Shown: positions 1 through 8,829 of the stretch, piece after piece | Layout: each line of letters starts with the position of its first letter | Position numbering within the stretch: the first letter of the stretch is position 1 | Program-made: the position numbers and the translations under genes | Source of the DNA: Spectribacter hydrogenoxidans | GTDB taxonomy: Bacteria; Pseudomonadota; Gammaproteobacteria; Nevskiales; Salinisphaeraceae | DNA: 64,000 nucleotides | Assembly (NCBI RefSeq): GCF_031846275.1 | Contig: NZ_JAVRIB010000011.1 | Span: 1-64,000, forward strand | Direction of reading: 5' to 3' | Notes under the pieces: model-generated | What the model was told of the DNA's origin: nothing | What the model saw: the letters and a program-made list of their open reading frames with translations, nothing else | Database searches by the model: none

Positions 1-351
1 GGACTTGGGTTGGCGACACAAGGAATAGTTGGCAAGGAATTTGAGCATGGAGCTGTCGCATTCTTTGAATTAAGCGCAGGAATGATGCTGGCCCTTTGGC
101 CGAGAGATAGCATTTCTCATGATGTCGGCATATCAAAAGCTCCCGTCTCCCCTACAGAATTCACAATTGGCCATAACGTTACGTCCAGGGGCGAGGTCGA
201 TGCTGTGATGGCGGAAGCAAAACAGGCGGGAGCTCATATCCTGAAGCCGGCACATGAAACATTCTGGGGTGGATACGCTGGATGTTTTCAGGATCCGGAT
301 CAGCATATTTGGGAAATCGTGTGGAATCCGGATTTCCTGCCCGAAGATTGA
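1..351 (+). CDS. VOC (glyoxalase/bleomycin-resistance fold) family protein, 5' end cut off by window
   Basis: The frame is open from the first base and ends with TGA at 349-351. A TTG at position 10 could be read as a start, but homologues of this VOC subgroup begin well before this point, so the gene is probably truncated by the window edge. The visible half carries a strand of the type FFELSAGMMLALWPR, a GHNV segment, a helix with VDAVMAEAKQAGA, and a C-terminal ETFWGGYAGCFQDPDQHIWEI ending whose DPDGHxWE-like pattern contributes metal and substrate residues in VOC proteins. The substrate is unknown. The G+C of this gene is visibly lower (about half) than that of the neighbours, suggesting a different history. 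Confidence 0.8.
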   Translation, partial: GLGLATQGIVGKEFEHGAVAFFELSAGMMLALWPRDSISHDVGISKAPVSPTEFTIGHNVTSRGEVDAVMAEAKQAGAHILKPAHETFWGGYAGCFQDPDQHIWEIVWNPDFLPED

Positions 352-642
352 GGCGAAACACCGTTATCAGGATGATTTCGAATAGCTGTACGGGTAGATC
401 GAGGAGACCAGGAATCTTTACGTCAGGCTGTTTGGTTTCGTTGTTGGATTAAAGCATCAGGGCTGGTGCTCCGAAAGGCGTCTTCGGTCAAACCTCAACG
501 CCAAGCCTGGGGCACGTTGGGATCGAGGGTGGTCATCGGCCGGAAGGTCTGCCGAAGTGCCGTGGCCGCGATGGTGTTGTTAATGGGTCAACAGGACCCG
601 TCGGCATTGAGAAGGTCCGGCGCGCGCCGCCAGCAATCGCTC
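352..642. other. Non-coding gap with no recognised feature
   Basis: About 290 bases separate the VOC gene from the end of the FadL-family gene. I see no convincing short gene, RNA or intrinsic terminator. The first ~100 bases keep the lower G+C of the VOC gene, then composition returns to the high G+C of the rest. A 10-bp GC palindrome, GGCGCGCGCC, lies at 617-626 with no T-run. The gap could hold the remnant of an insertion junction, but no repeat proves it. Confidence 0.4.
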
Positions 643-1965
643 TCAAGGAAACCAGCTCCAGGCCAGCATCACCTGGTCGACTCTGGCGGTGAGCTTCTCG
701 GTGCCGCCCACGCCCAGCCCGGCGGTGGCGGAGGGCCCGTCGTATTCCACCTCGGTATAGCGGCTGTAGGCGAAATTCAGTTCGTTGTTCGCGCGCAGCC
801 GCCAGCTCAGACCCAGGCTGACCTGGTGAATGGCATTGGGCGTGAACATGTTCAGGCTGACCGAATTGGGCCCGTCATCACGCTGGGTCTGGTCTCCGTA
901 GGCATAGCCGCCGCGCAGGGTCAGGGTGTCGGTGGCATCGAATGCCACCGCCGCCTTGTAGATGGTGTTCGACGCCCAGTTGAAGGCGCTGCCGTTGCCG
1001 CTGCCCAGCGGACTGCCCTGCGGATCGTTGAGCGAGTTGAGCACGCCGTTGTCCAGCGCCGGGATATCGCTGTAGCGGATGCGCTGGATGTCCAGCCCGA
1101 TGGTCCAGCGCGAGTCCGGCTTGATCGCCACGCCCACGTTGTAGTTCTCGGGGAGGTCGAAGTTTCCACCGTCGGCGAGCAGTCCCTCGTAGTCGTCGAA
1201 GTCCTGCATGTAGACGCGGGACGACCAGGCCGCCCCGGCGTCCAGCCAGGGGGTGATCTCGCCGTACCAGCCGATGCGGATGCCGGCGCCCAGCGCCTCG
1301 TCGTGGCCGTTGCCGGTGAGGGCCTGCGGGTTCTGCGAAACACTTTCGAAGGCTTCCAGTCCGTAGGCCTCGAACCGCTGGTAGGTCAACAGCAGGGTGG
1401 CACCAAAGCTGTGCTTCGGCGTGGCCTGCCAGGACAGCGTGGGAGCCAGATTCACCTGGGCCAGGTCGAAGCCCACCTTGCCGCAACCCAGGAAGAAGTT
1501 GCCCGGCTGGCTGCCGCAGCGCCCGGGATTGGCGTTGGTATCGGGAATGCCGGTATTGCCGTGATATTCGGTATTCAGGCCGCCGTTGCCGTACAGGGCC
1601 ACCCCCCAGGACCAGCGGTCGTTGATGCGCTTGGCAATGCCAGCCTCGGGCAGGAGGAACAGGTCGTTGTCGCTGGTGGAGGCGAAATCGTAGGGCGTGC
1701 CCGAACCGGTCCGTTCGACCCGTCGGTACGGCATGAACAGGATCAGGCCCAGGTCGACCCGGTCTTCCACGGCGGACAGCTTGGCCGGGTTGGACGCCGC
1801 GGCGAAGGCGTCCATGCCGACAGCGGTTGCCGTGCCGGCACTCTGGTTCGCATACGGCCCGTAGCCCAGAATGAAATAGCCGCCGCCGGCCCGGGCAGGC
1901 ATGGCGACTCCAAGAACGATCATCGCGGCTGTGAGCACGGTGCCCGCGCGGTTCATTATCAGCAT
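643..1965 (-). CDS. FadL/OmpP1/TodX-family outer-membrane transport protein
   Basis: The product (440 aa) is a predicted outer-membrane beta-barrel of the FadL family, which moves long-chain fatty acids or other hydrophobic compounds across the outer membrane. An N-terminal signal peptide ends in MPARA-GG. The mature N-terminus has a glycine/alanine-rich hatch region with the NPAKL motif typical of FadL (NPAxL), followed by alternating aromatic beta-strand sequence to the C-terminal WSWFP. The length matches the family. The start at 1965 is supported by AAGGGAG on the minus strand about 8 nt upstream; a second ATG lies three codons in. It stands alone, divergent from htpX. The exact substrate cannot be told from sequence. 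Confidence 0.88.
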   Translation of the reverse strand: MLIMNRAGTVLTAAMIVLGVAMPARAGGGYFILGYGPYANQSAGTATAVGMDAFAAASNPAKLSAVEDRVDLGLILFMPYRRVERTGSGTPYDFASTSDNDLFLLPEAGIAKRINDRWSWGVALYGNGGLNTEYHGNTGIPDTNANPGRCGSQPGNFFLGCGKVGFDLAQVNLAPTLSWQATPKHSFGATLLLTYQRFEAYGLEAFESVSQNPQALTGNGHDEALGAGIRIGWYGEITPWLDAGAAWSSRVYMQDFDDYEGLLADGGNFDLPENYNVGVAIKPDSRWTIGLDIQRIRYSDIPALDNGVLNSLNDPQGSPLGSGNGSAFNWASNTIYKAAVAFDATDTLTLRGGYAYGDQTQRDDGPNSVSLNMFTPNAIHQVSLGLSWRLRANNELNFAYSRYTEVEYDGPSATAGLGVGGTEKLTARVDQVMLAWSWFP

Positions 1966-2160
1966 GTCGACTCCCTTTTGTTTTCAGGATGGTCACATGA
2001 CCGATGCCCTGTCACCTGCCCGAAAGTGCGGCCCGTGCGGCCGGCAGGCGTCGCGAGCCGGTTCCTTCGGCTCTGGGGTGCGCCGATGCAGGGCGTCTTG
2101 AAACTGTCGCGGGCCGCCGCTATCTAACTCCCATCGCGATTTCCCGGAGACACAACCACG
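1966..2160. promoter_or_regulatory. Divergent promoter spacer between the FadL-family gene and htpX
   Basis: This 195-bp gap lies between two gene starts pointing outward, so it must contain both promoters. The visible ribosome sites are AAGGGAG (minus strand, for the FadL-family gene) and GGAGA at about 2144-2148 (plus strand, for htpX). I could not assign -35/-10 boxes with confidence. Confidence 0.35.
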
Positions 2161-3027
2161 ATGAAACGTATTCTTCTGTTCCTGGGCACCAACCTTGCCA
2201 TCCTGCTGGTGCTGTCGGCCTTCATCCAGATCTTCGGGCTGGATCAGTGGTTGGCTGACAAGGGTGTCGGCAATACCACCGGGCTGTTCGTGCTGGCCAC
2301 GGTGTTCGGTATGGGCGGCTCGTTCATCTCGCTGGCGATCTCCAAGTGGATGGCCAAGCGGATGATGGGGGTGCGCATCATCGAGAATCCGTCCAATGCG
2401 GCCGAGCAGTGGTTGGTGCAGACGGTGCAGCGGCAGGCCCGGGCCGCGGGCATCGGCATGCCCGAGGTGGGCGTGTTCGAGTCACCGGTGATGAACGCGT
2501 TCGCCACCGGCATGAGCCGCAATGATGCCCTCGTGGCGGTGAGCACCGGCCTGCTGCAGAACATGGACCGTGACGGTGTGGAGGCGGTACTGGCCCACGA
2601 GGTCAGCCATATCGCCAATGGCGACATGGTGACCATGGGCCTGCTTCAGGGCGTGCTGAACACGTTCGTGATCTTCTTCGCTCATATCGTGGCGCGCATG
2701 CTCATGCGTGACGAGCGCGGCGGCGGTCTGGCCTACTTCGGCGTGGTGATTGCGCTGGAAATCGTGTTCGGCCTGCTGGCAAGCATCATCGTGGCCGCGT
2801 TTTCCCGCTACCGCGAGTATCGGGCCGATGCGGGCGGCGCCCATCTGGCCAGCCGGCGCAAGATGATCAGCGCGCTGGAATCCCTGCAGAAGACCTACGG
2901 CCAGAGTGACATGCCCAAGGAAATGGCCGCGTTCGGCATTTCGGGCACGCTGGGGCAGGGGCTGAAGAAGCTGTTCGCCAGTCACCCGCCGCTGGAACAG
3001 CGGATTGCGGCGCTGAAGCAGGGTTAG
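2161..3027 (+). CDS. htpX: Protease HtpX
   Basis: HtpX is a zinc metalloprotease of the inner membrane (M48 family) that degrades misfolded membrane proteins, alongside FtsH. The 288-aa product has two N-terminal membrane segments (about residues 4-24 and 38-60), the zinc-binding HEVSH at 146-150, further hydrophobic segments around 165-215, and a later REYRADAGGA segment supplying the third zinc ligand Glu. Length is normal for the family (E. coli 293 aa). A GGAGA ribosome site precedes the ATG. It is monocistronic here; in enterobacteria htpX responds to the Cpx envelope-stress system, which I cannot confirm from this sequence. Confidence 0.96.
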   Translation: MKRILLFLGTNLAILLVLSAFIQIFGLDQWLADKGVGNTTGLFVLATVFGMGGSFISLAISKWMAKRMMGVRIIENPSNAAEQWLVQTVQRQARAAGIGMPEVGVFESPVMNAFATGMSRNDALVAVSTGLLQNMDRDGVEAVLAHEVSHIANGDMVTMGLLQGVLNTFVIFFAHIVARMLMRDERGGGLAYFGVVIALEIVFGLLASIIVAAFSRYREYRADAGGAHLASRRKMISALESLQKTYGQSDMPKEMAAFGISGTLGQGLKKLFASHPPLEQRIAALKQG

Positions 3028-3072
3028 CCGGAGGGACTCACGCGGGCGTTGAAGGTCGCTTAGCCGGAGCGG

Positions 3073-5088
3073 TCAAGCCTCGGCAGCCGGCTCGTGTACC
3101 CGACGGCCCTGGATGAAGTTGATGCCGTGCTGCCACAGCCGGGCCATGCTGTTGGCGTCCTGCACGTGGCCGGCCACGATCCTCATCCCGGCGTGCCGGG
3201 CGGCGGCGACCGCCTGGGTCAGGGCCTCGTCGCCGTCGCCAACCAGTATCTCGGTCTGGTCCGCATCCAGCCGGACGAAGCCGGCCTGCAGGTCGGCGGC
3301 CAGCGCTGCGGCTTCCGGCCGGGTGGCGTAGCCGTCCACCGCAATACCCAACCCCAGCGACCGGCAGGCCCGGGCGAGCAACTGGGCCTGGCGCGGCGCG
3401 GCTGCCACGTCGGTCTCCTGGAGCACGAGCCAGACCTGACCGGACGCGCCCTCGCGGCCGGCCGCCTGGGTGCCGAGCCATTTGGCGAAGGCCTCCGCCT
3501 GCTGCACCGACGCCGCTGATAGCGGCAGGAAGATTTCGCCTGCTGCATCGCCACGCGTGCGGGCCAGCGCCTGACCGGTCGCCCAGCGGTCGATGTCGGA
3601 CAGCAGCCCGGCCGCCTCGGCCTCGTCGCGGAATTCGTCGAAGCGCAGGGCCCGTCCGTCGCCACGGTTCCAGCGCAGCAGGGCGTCGTAATACGGGCCG
3701 GCATCGCCTTCCAGACTGGTGATATCCAGATAGGCCAGAGCCAGCTGATTGTTCTCGATCGCCGCATTCAGGGCTTTGGCGCGATCCGCGGTGGGCGCCG
3801 GTCGATTGGTGTCGGCATCGGCGGCGGCGTCGCGTTTGCCAAGCATGTCGACCCGATTGCCGGTGCGATCGGACAGTTGTGTTGCCAGCCGCGCGGTCCG
3901 CAGGAAGCGCTTGGCATCATCACCGTCGGCGGCCAGCGCGGCCACCGCGATGCTGACGGTTACCGAGGCCGTCTGCTGATCCTCGCCGAAGGCTTCCCGG
4001 GCGATGGCTTCACGGATCGATTCCGCCTGTTCGGTCAGGGCGCCAGCATCCTCGCGATGCATCAGCAGCGCCAGACCCGGGGCCGCCAGCCGGAAACCGC
4101 GATCGTCCTCGGCAATCAGGCTGAGTGTGAAGGCGAATACCTCGTCGGCGATACGGTCGGCGGTGGCCGGGCCCAACCGGTCCTGCAGGCCGCCGAAATC
4201 GTCCAGGTGCAGACACAGCAGGCCCGGCGTGCCGGGGTCCCGGGGCCGCAGGGACTGGAGCGTTTGATACAGCGCCTGCCGACCGGTGGTAATCGGATCG
4301 CGTTGCACCGGCGCGGTTTCATCCGGCGGTGCGACCAGCAGTTCCACCCGGCCGGGCTGGTTGCCTGTCGTGGGCCGACAGCGCACGGCCAGTGTCACTG
4401 GAGTGTCGTCCATGCGTTGGCCGGTAATCGTGAGCAGCGACGGGGCGCTGGTGCCCTGCGCGCAGTCCTTCAACGCCTGCTTGACGGTCGGACGATCATC
4501 CGGGTGCACCAGGTCCATCAGCGGCACGCCTGCCAGTTCGTCGGTATCGGGAAAACCGAACAGGCTGGCGAACTCGGCGTTGACCTGCTCGAAGATGCCG
4601 TCGTCGATTACCGCCCGGGCCTCGCGGCTGTCGGCGATCAGCGCATCCAGGCGGCCGCGGCAATCCGCCAGCTGTGCCTGCAACACGCTGGCTTGACGCA
4701 CCCGCTCGGCCTCGCGCAGATGGCGGGTCAGGACCAGCTCCAGCAGTTCGGGATCGGCGGGATCGACCACATCGCGGGCGCCGGCGCGGAGCAGGTCGGT
4801 CCGGCGTCTGGCGTCGGCCAGGGCGATCACCGGCACGCGAGGCGCGGCATTCACGCACAGCCCGAGAATCCGGTCCAGCGCCGCCGAATCGTCCGCGGCG
4901 CTGGCGATCAGTGCAGGGTCGTGATGGGTGAGCTGGTCACCCAGCTCGCCGGCCTGCTCGAGCCAGGCTACGGTGACGCTCTCGCCGGCCGCCCGGAGGG
5001 CGTTGCGCAGTGTTTCCGCGCTGTTTTCCCGCGGGGCGATCACCAGAATGGTGGTCGATGACGGGGCGGCGGACGACGCGGCACTCAC
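3073..5088 (-). CDS. FimX-like protein: receiver-like, PAS, degenerate GGDEF and degenerate EAL domains
   Basis: The frame is open further upstream, but the extension is a shadow of epmB. I start at GTG 5088, whose GTGA overlaps the epmB stop, giving 671 aa (P. aeruginosa FimX is about 691). Order: receiver-like domain (~12-120), PAS (~150-250), GGDEF-like (~265-415), EAL-like (~435-665). Catalytic motifs are lost: the GGDEF position reads AAPGL (335-339) and the EAL position reads DAL (468-470). FimX has the same architecture and dead catalytic sites; it binds c-di-GMP and promotes type IV pilus assembly at the cell pole. The C-terminal LWQHGINFIQG also resembles FimX. A FimX-type receptor role is inferred; another degenerate c-di-GMP effector is possible. 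Confidence 0.8.
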   Translation of the reverse strand: MSAASSAAPSSTTILVIAPRENSAETLRNALRAAGESVTVAWLEQAGELGDQLTHHDPALIASAADDSAALDRILGLCVNAAPRVPVIALADARRRTDLLRAGARDVVDPADPELLELVLTRHLREAERVRQASVLQAQLADCRGRLDALIADSREARAVIDDGIFEQVNAEFASLFGFPDTDELAGVPLMDLVHPDDRPTVKQALKDCAQGTSAPSLLTITGQRMDDTPVTLAVRCRPTTGNQPGRVELLVAPPDETAPVQRDPITTGRQALYQTLQSLRPRDPGTPGLLCLHLDDFGGLQDRLGPATADRIADEVFAFTLSLIAEDDRGFRLAAPGLALLMHREDAGALTEQAESIREAIAREAFGEDQQTASVTVSIAVAALAADGDDAKRFLRTARLATQLSDRTGNRVDMLGKRDAAADADTNRPAPTADRAKALNAAIENNQLALAYLDITSLEGDAGPYYDALLRWNRGDGRALRFDEFRDEAEAAGLLSDIDRWATGQALARTRGDAAGEIFLPLSAASVQQAEAFAKWLGTQAAGREGASGQVWLVLQETDVAAAPRQAQLLARACRSLGLGIAVDGYATRPEAAALAADLQAGFVRLDADQTEILVGDGDEALTQAVAAARHAGMRIVAGHVQDANSMARLWQHGINFIQGRRVHEPAAEA

Positions 5089-6149
5089 GTTGCAATATCT
5101 CCCGAAGTGGCATCCATGCCGATGATGGTTTTGCTGGCCCGGCCGGCTTCCTCCAGCGCCAGATGCGGCACGAGATAGCCGGGCAGGCGGGCGGACAGTT
5201 CGCGGTAGAGCCGCTGCGCCCGCTCGCGCGGTACGTCGAAATGGGCAGCACCTCGAACCCGGTCGAGCAGATGCAGATAGTAGGGGATCACGCCCTGTGC
5301 GAACAGCCGTTCGCTCAACGTTGCCAGCACCGCCGGATCGTCGTTCACGCCGGCCAGCAACACCGCCTGGTTGAACAGGGTGGCCCCGGCGTCCTTCAGC
5401 CGGCCCAGGGCCAGCCCGGTATCGGCGTCGAGCTCCTGCGGATGATTGACGTGCACCACCACCACGGTCTGCAGTCGGGTGCTGCCCAGCCAGGTCAGCA
5501 GGGCGTCGTCCACCCGGGCGGGGATCACGATTGGCTGCCGGGTGTGCAGGCGCAGACGTTCGATATGTGGAATGCGGTCCAGGGTCCGGACCAGATCGGC
5601 CAGCTTGTGATCGGCCAGGGACAGCGGATCGCCGCCGGACAGGATGACCTCGCGGATGCTGGTGTCCGTGCGCAGCTGTTGCAGCGCGCCGCGCCACTGC
5701 TGGCGTGCCGCGTTCTCGTCGGCATACGGAAAGTGCCGGCGGAAGCAGTAACGGCAATGCACACCGCAGGAACCGGTGGCGATCAGCAGTGCCCGGCCGG
5801 CGTACTTGTGGATGATGCCGTCGCCGCGCAGGCTGGCCAGGTCGCCGACCGCATCCAGATCGTAGCCGGGGACCTCGTCGCCTTCCGCGCCCAGCGGCCA
5901 GACCTGGCGCAGCAGCGGATCGGCGGGGTCACCCCGGCGCATCCGGGCCACGAACGGGCGGGGCACCCGCAGCCGGAACAGGCCGTTCGCGGTAGCGGCG
6001 CCGGCGAGGCCGGAGGCGGGCAGATCGAGCATCGCCAGCAACTCGCGCGGATCGGTGATCGCGGTGGCCATTTCCCGCTGCCAGGGGGACGGGCTTTGGG
6101 ATAGACTACGCGGCCGGCTGCCGGCGGGCGGGGCGTCTTGCATGAGCAT
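5085..6149 (-). CDS. epmB: EF-P beta-lysylation protein EpmB (lysine 2,3-aminomutase-like radical SAM enzyme)
   Basis: EpmB converts alpha-lysine to (R)-beta-lysine, which EpmA attaches to elongation factor P. The radical-SAM cluster motif CxxxCxxC appears as CGVHCRYCFRR, followed by LSGGDPL typical of the lysine 2,3-aminomutase family. The frame is open beyond 6149, but that part runs into efp; ATG codons at 6149 and 6143 give 354 or 352 aa, close to E. coli EpmB (342). Neither has a clear ribosome site. It is divergent from efp with about 60 bp between, and its stop overlaps the start of the FimX-like gene by 4 bp. Confidence 0.93.
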   Translation of the reverse strand: MLMQDAPPAGSRPRSLSQSPSPWQREMATAITDPRELLAMLDLPASGLAGAATANGLFRLRVPRPFVARMRRGDPADPLLRQVWPLGAEGDEVPGYDLDAVGDLASLRGDGIIHKYAGRALLIATGSCGVHCRYCFRRHFPYADENAARQQWRGALQQLRTDTSIREVILSGGDPLSLADHKLADLVRTLDRIPHIERLRLHTRQPIVIPARVDDALLTWLGSTRLQTVVVVHVNHPQELDADTGLALGRLKDAGATLFNQAVLLAGVNDDPAVLATLSERLFAQGVIPYYLHLLDRVRGAAHFDVPRERAQRLYRELSARLPGYLVPHLALEEAGRASKTIIGMDATSGDIAT

Positions 6150-6210
6150 GACGGCAGTGTAGAGCGCCGGCCGGCGTGTCTCCAAAACTTTTGTCAACGG
6201 ACTACCCAAG

Positions 6211-6774
6211 ATGGCGACTTTCAGCACCAACCAGTTCAAGGGCGGCCTCAAGATCCTGCTCGACGGCGATCCCTTCACGATTCTGGAGAACGAGTTCGTC
6301 AAGCCGGGCAAGGGGCAGGCCTTCAACCGCGTCAAGGTGCGCAACCTCAAGACCGGCCGGACCATCGAGCGCACCTTCAAGTCGGGCGACACGGTCGAGG
6401 CCGCCGACGTGATGGAACTGGATCTGCAGTTCCTCTACTCGGACGGCGAATTCTGGCATTTCATGGAGCCCAACAGCTTCGAACAGCACCAGGCCCCGGA
6501 TGCCGTGGTGGGCGATGCCGGCCAGTGGCTGCGCCCGCAGGATGAATGCAAGGTCATTCTCTGGAACAACGAACCACTGTCGATCGAGGCGCCCAACTTC
6601 GTGAATCTGGCGGTCAGCCAAACCGACCCGGGCGTGCGCGGCGATACCTCCAGCGGCGGCAGCAAGCCGGCCACGCTGGAAACCGGCGCGGTGATCCGCG
6701 TGCCGCTGTTCATCGAGGAAGGCGAGGTGCTCAAGGTGGACACCCGCAAGGGCGAATACGTCTCCCGCGCCTGA
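6211..6774 (+). CDS. efp: Elongation factor P
   Basis: EF-P binds between the P and E sites of the ribosome and promotes peptide-bond formation at consecutive prolines. The 187-aa product starts MATFSTNQFKGG and has the usual three beta-barrel domains. The modifiable lysine is K34 in PGKGQA, the residue that EpmA/EpmB beta-lysylate. Both modification genes flank it (epmB divergent, epmA downstream), so the pathway is complete in this locus. Polyproline targets are close by: the DedD-like protein with its proline-glutamate repeat and the proline-rich PBP1b-linked lipoprotein. Confidence 0.97.
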   Translation: MATFSTNQFKGGLKILLDGDPFTILENEFVKPGKGQAFNRVKVRNLKTGRTIERTFKSGDTVEAADVMELDLQFLYSDGEFWHFMEPNSFEQHQAPDAVVGDAGQWLRPQDECKVILWNNEPLSIEAPNFVNLAVSQTDPGVRGDTSSGGSKPATLETGAVIRVPLFIEEGEVLKVDTRKGEYVSRA

Positions 6775-6816
6775 TTACCCGGCACCGCCGAGGGTGCCCG
6801 CCAACGCGAATCCGTC

Positions 6817-7776
6817 GTGACCGAACCGACCTGGCAGCCCTCCGCGACGCCGGATACCCTGCGCCGGCGCGCCCGGCTGCTGGCCGATATCCGTGCCTTC
6901 TTCGCAGGCCGTGATGTACTGGAAGCCGACGTGCCGGCGCTGTCCGCCGCCGCCGCCCAGGAACCCCAGCTGGACAGCCTGGCCTGCGGCGACGTCGGCT
7001 GGTTGCATACCTCGCCGGAATTCGGTCTCAAGCGCCTGCTGGCAGCCGGCATCGGGCCGGTCTATCAGTTATCTCACGTATTTCGGGCGGGCGAGACCGG
7101 TCGCTGGCACAACCCCGAATTCAGCATGCTGGAATGGTACCGGCCGGGCTGGGGCTATCCGGCCGTTCTGGCGGAGACCGAGGCATTGCTGGTCGAACTC
7201 GGGGCGCCGCCGCTGGCGCGAGTCGGTTTCGACGAGGTATTCACGCGCCTGACCGGCCTCGACTGGCGCCGGGCCGGCGCCGACGAACTGCAGCAGCGGG
7301 CCGCCCGGGCCGGTCTGGTCCCGGAATCCGAGCCGGCGGGCCTGGATGACGCCCGGCGGTTCGAGTTCTGGCTGGATGCCCTGGTTGGGCTGGTGCTGGG
7401 GCCGGATCTGGGCCAGTCGGCACCTTGCGCCGTCTGCGACTGGCCGCCCTCACTGGCCGGACTCACGCAGATCGGGCCGGGGGCACAGCCGGTGGCCGAG
7501 CGCTTCGAGATCTACTGGCAGGGCGTGGAGCTGGCCAACGGCGGCACCGAACTCACTGACGCCGCCACGCTGCGCGAGCGATTCGACCGGGATGCCGCCA
7601 CGCGCCGGGCGCTCGGCAAGCCCTGTCCGCCGGTCGACCGGGCGCTGCCGGCCGCGATGGATGCCGGGTTACCGGACTGCGCCGGCGTGGCGCTGGGCGT
7701 GGACAGGCTGCTGGCGCTCCTGCTCGGCTTCGACTCGCTTGCGCCCGCGTTGCCCTTCGCGGCCGATCGCGCTTAG
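6817..7776 (+). CDS. epmA: EF-P--(R)-beta-lysine ligase EpmA (PoxA/GenX)
   Basis: EpmA is a truncated class II lysyl-tRNA synthetase paralog that ligates beta-lysine to the conserved lysine of EF-P. The 319-aa product matches family length (E. coli 325) and lacks the anticodon-binding domain. Class II motifs are visible: a motif 2 region with FRAGETGRWHNPEFSMLEWYR, and a C-terminal motif 3 with GVALGVDRLLALL. Translation begins at GTG 6817, 42 bp after efp. Its end overlaps the convergent psd stop by 4 bp. Confidence 0.95.
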   Translation: MTEPTWQPSATPDTLRRRARLLADIRAFFAGRDVLEADVPALSAAAAQEPQLDSLACGDVGWLHTSPEFGLKRLLAAGIGPVYQLSHVFRAGETGRWHNPEFSMLEWYRPGWGYPAVLAETEALLVELGAPPLARVGFDEVFTRLTGLDWRRAGADELQQRAARAGLVPESEPAGLDDARRFEFWLDALVGLVLGPDLGQSAPCAVCDWPPSLAGLTQIGPGAQPVAERFEIYWQGVELANGGTELTDAATLRERFDRDAATRRALGKPCPPVDRALPAAMDAGLPDCAGVALGVDRLLALLLGFDSLAPALPFAADRA

Positions 7777-8630
7777 GCGCCCGGGGTCAAGTGACCCAGT
7801 GACTGTCCCATGCGCACCGGCGCGTCGGGCTTCAGATGCGACGCCCAGTCGGCGGCGCCGGCACCCAGCAGCAGGATCACGGTCGATCCCAGGTTGAACC
7901 GGCCCATTTCATCGCCGCGGCCCAGGCGGGTGGCGGTGTTCTCCACCGGCCAGTCGGTCACGCCGCCGCTGCGCCGGTGTGGCGGTGTGACCGTGCCCGA
8001 CCACACGGTCTCCATGCCGCCCACGCAGAACGCGCCTACCAGCACCACGGCCATCGGCCCGGCGGCGGTATCGAACAGGCACACCAGTCGCTCGTTACGG
8101 GTGAACAGGCGGCTGATGCCGCGCACGCTCATCGGATTGACGCCGAACAACCGGCCGGGGACGTAGCGGGTCTGCCGCAGGGTGCCGGTCAGCGGCATGT
8201 GCACGCGATGGTAGTTGGTGGGCGCGAGGTAGATGGTGGCAAACCGACCACCCAGAAACGGCGCCGCGGCATCGGCGTCGCCGAGCAGTTCGGCGGCCGA
8301 GTAGGTCATGCCCTTGGCCTGAAGCAGCCGGTCGCGCTCCAGTTCGCCGAACTGGCCGAGGGTGCCGTCCACGGGGCTGGCCACGCCGGCCGGGTCCTCG
8401 GGCAGTGGCCGGGCGGCGGGTTTCAGCGCCCGGGTAAAGAAGGCGTTGAAACTCTCGTAGGCCAGCGGATCCCGCATCACCGCCTCACTCAGGTCGATCC
8501 GGAACAGCTTCATGAAGGCCCGGATCAACAGGTTCTTGAGCGGTCGGTAGCGGCTGCTGGCAATACTGTGCATCAGCCGCGAGAGCAGGCGAGTAGGAAG
8601 CAGTTGCTGGAGCAGGGCGAACGGGTGCAT
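7773..8630 (-). CDS. psd: Phosphatidylserine decarboxylase proenzyme
   Basis: Psd makes phosphatidylethanolamine from phosphatidylserine at the inner membrane. The open frame extends upstream, but the family N-terminus fits ATG 8630 (MHPFALLQQLLP), giving 285 aa as in other proteobacteria. The self-cleavage motif LGST is at 247-250; cleavage before the serine creates the pyruvoyl cofactor. The charge-relay residues of the family are present as VDG (Asp88) and a histidine in NYHRVHMP (about 141-144). It lies convergent with epmA and divergent from prmB. Confidence 0.96.
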   Translation of the reverse strand: MHPFALLQQLLPTRLLSRLMHSIASSRYRPLKNLLIRAFMKLFRIDLSEAVMRDPLAYESFNAFFTRALKPAARPLPEDPAGVASPVDGTLGQFGELERDRLLQAKGMTYSAAELLGDADAAAPFLGGRFATIYLAPTNYHRVHMPLTGTLRQTRYVPGRLFGVNPMSVRGISRLFTRNERLVCLFDTAAGPMAVVLVGAFCVGGMETVWSGTVTPPHRRSGGVTDWPVENTATRLGRGDEMGRFNLGSTVILLLGAGAADWASHLKPDAPVRMGQSLGHLTPGA

Positions 8631-8718
8631 GGCGTGGATCGGAGTGCGAGGAAGATGACTTGCCGGCAGCGGCGAAACGGGCAGGCCCAACCGCCGAAAA
8701 GCAAGCGAAATCGGTGCA

Positions 8719-8750
8719 TTGTGGGCGAGTTTAGCCCATAATGTGACGCC
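8719..8750. promoter_or_regulatory. Possible promoter element between psd and prmB
   Basis: In the 199-bp divergent gap, CATAAT at 8737-8742 resembles a -10 box for prmB, and a short inverted repeat TGGGC-N7-GCCCA spans 8722-8738. On the minus strand TAAACT in the same repeat could serve psd. No good -35 was found for either, so this is only suggestive. Confidence 0.3.
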
Positions 8751-8829
8751 TCTGTCGCCCGCCGTCCGCGGCCTCACCGGCCCGGCGATACGGCCGGGCG
8801 GCGTTCCATTCTCCGGCCGGAAAGCATCC

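Noticed and set aside
466..2127. 553-codon plus-strand open frame over the FadL-family gene
   Set aside because: It is the antisense shadow of a well-supported outer-membrane protein and its translation has no domain or signal pattern.
3877..5061. 394-codon plus-strand frame over the FimX-like gene
   Set aside because: No domain match; the opposite strand encodes the receiver-PAS-GGDEF-EAL protein.
5089..5757. 223-residue N-terminal extension of the FimX-like protein
   Set aside because: This part lies in another frame of epmB and is Arg/Pro/Gly-rich; the GTG overlapping the epmB stop is the natural start.
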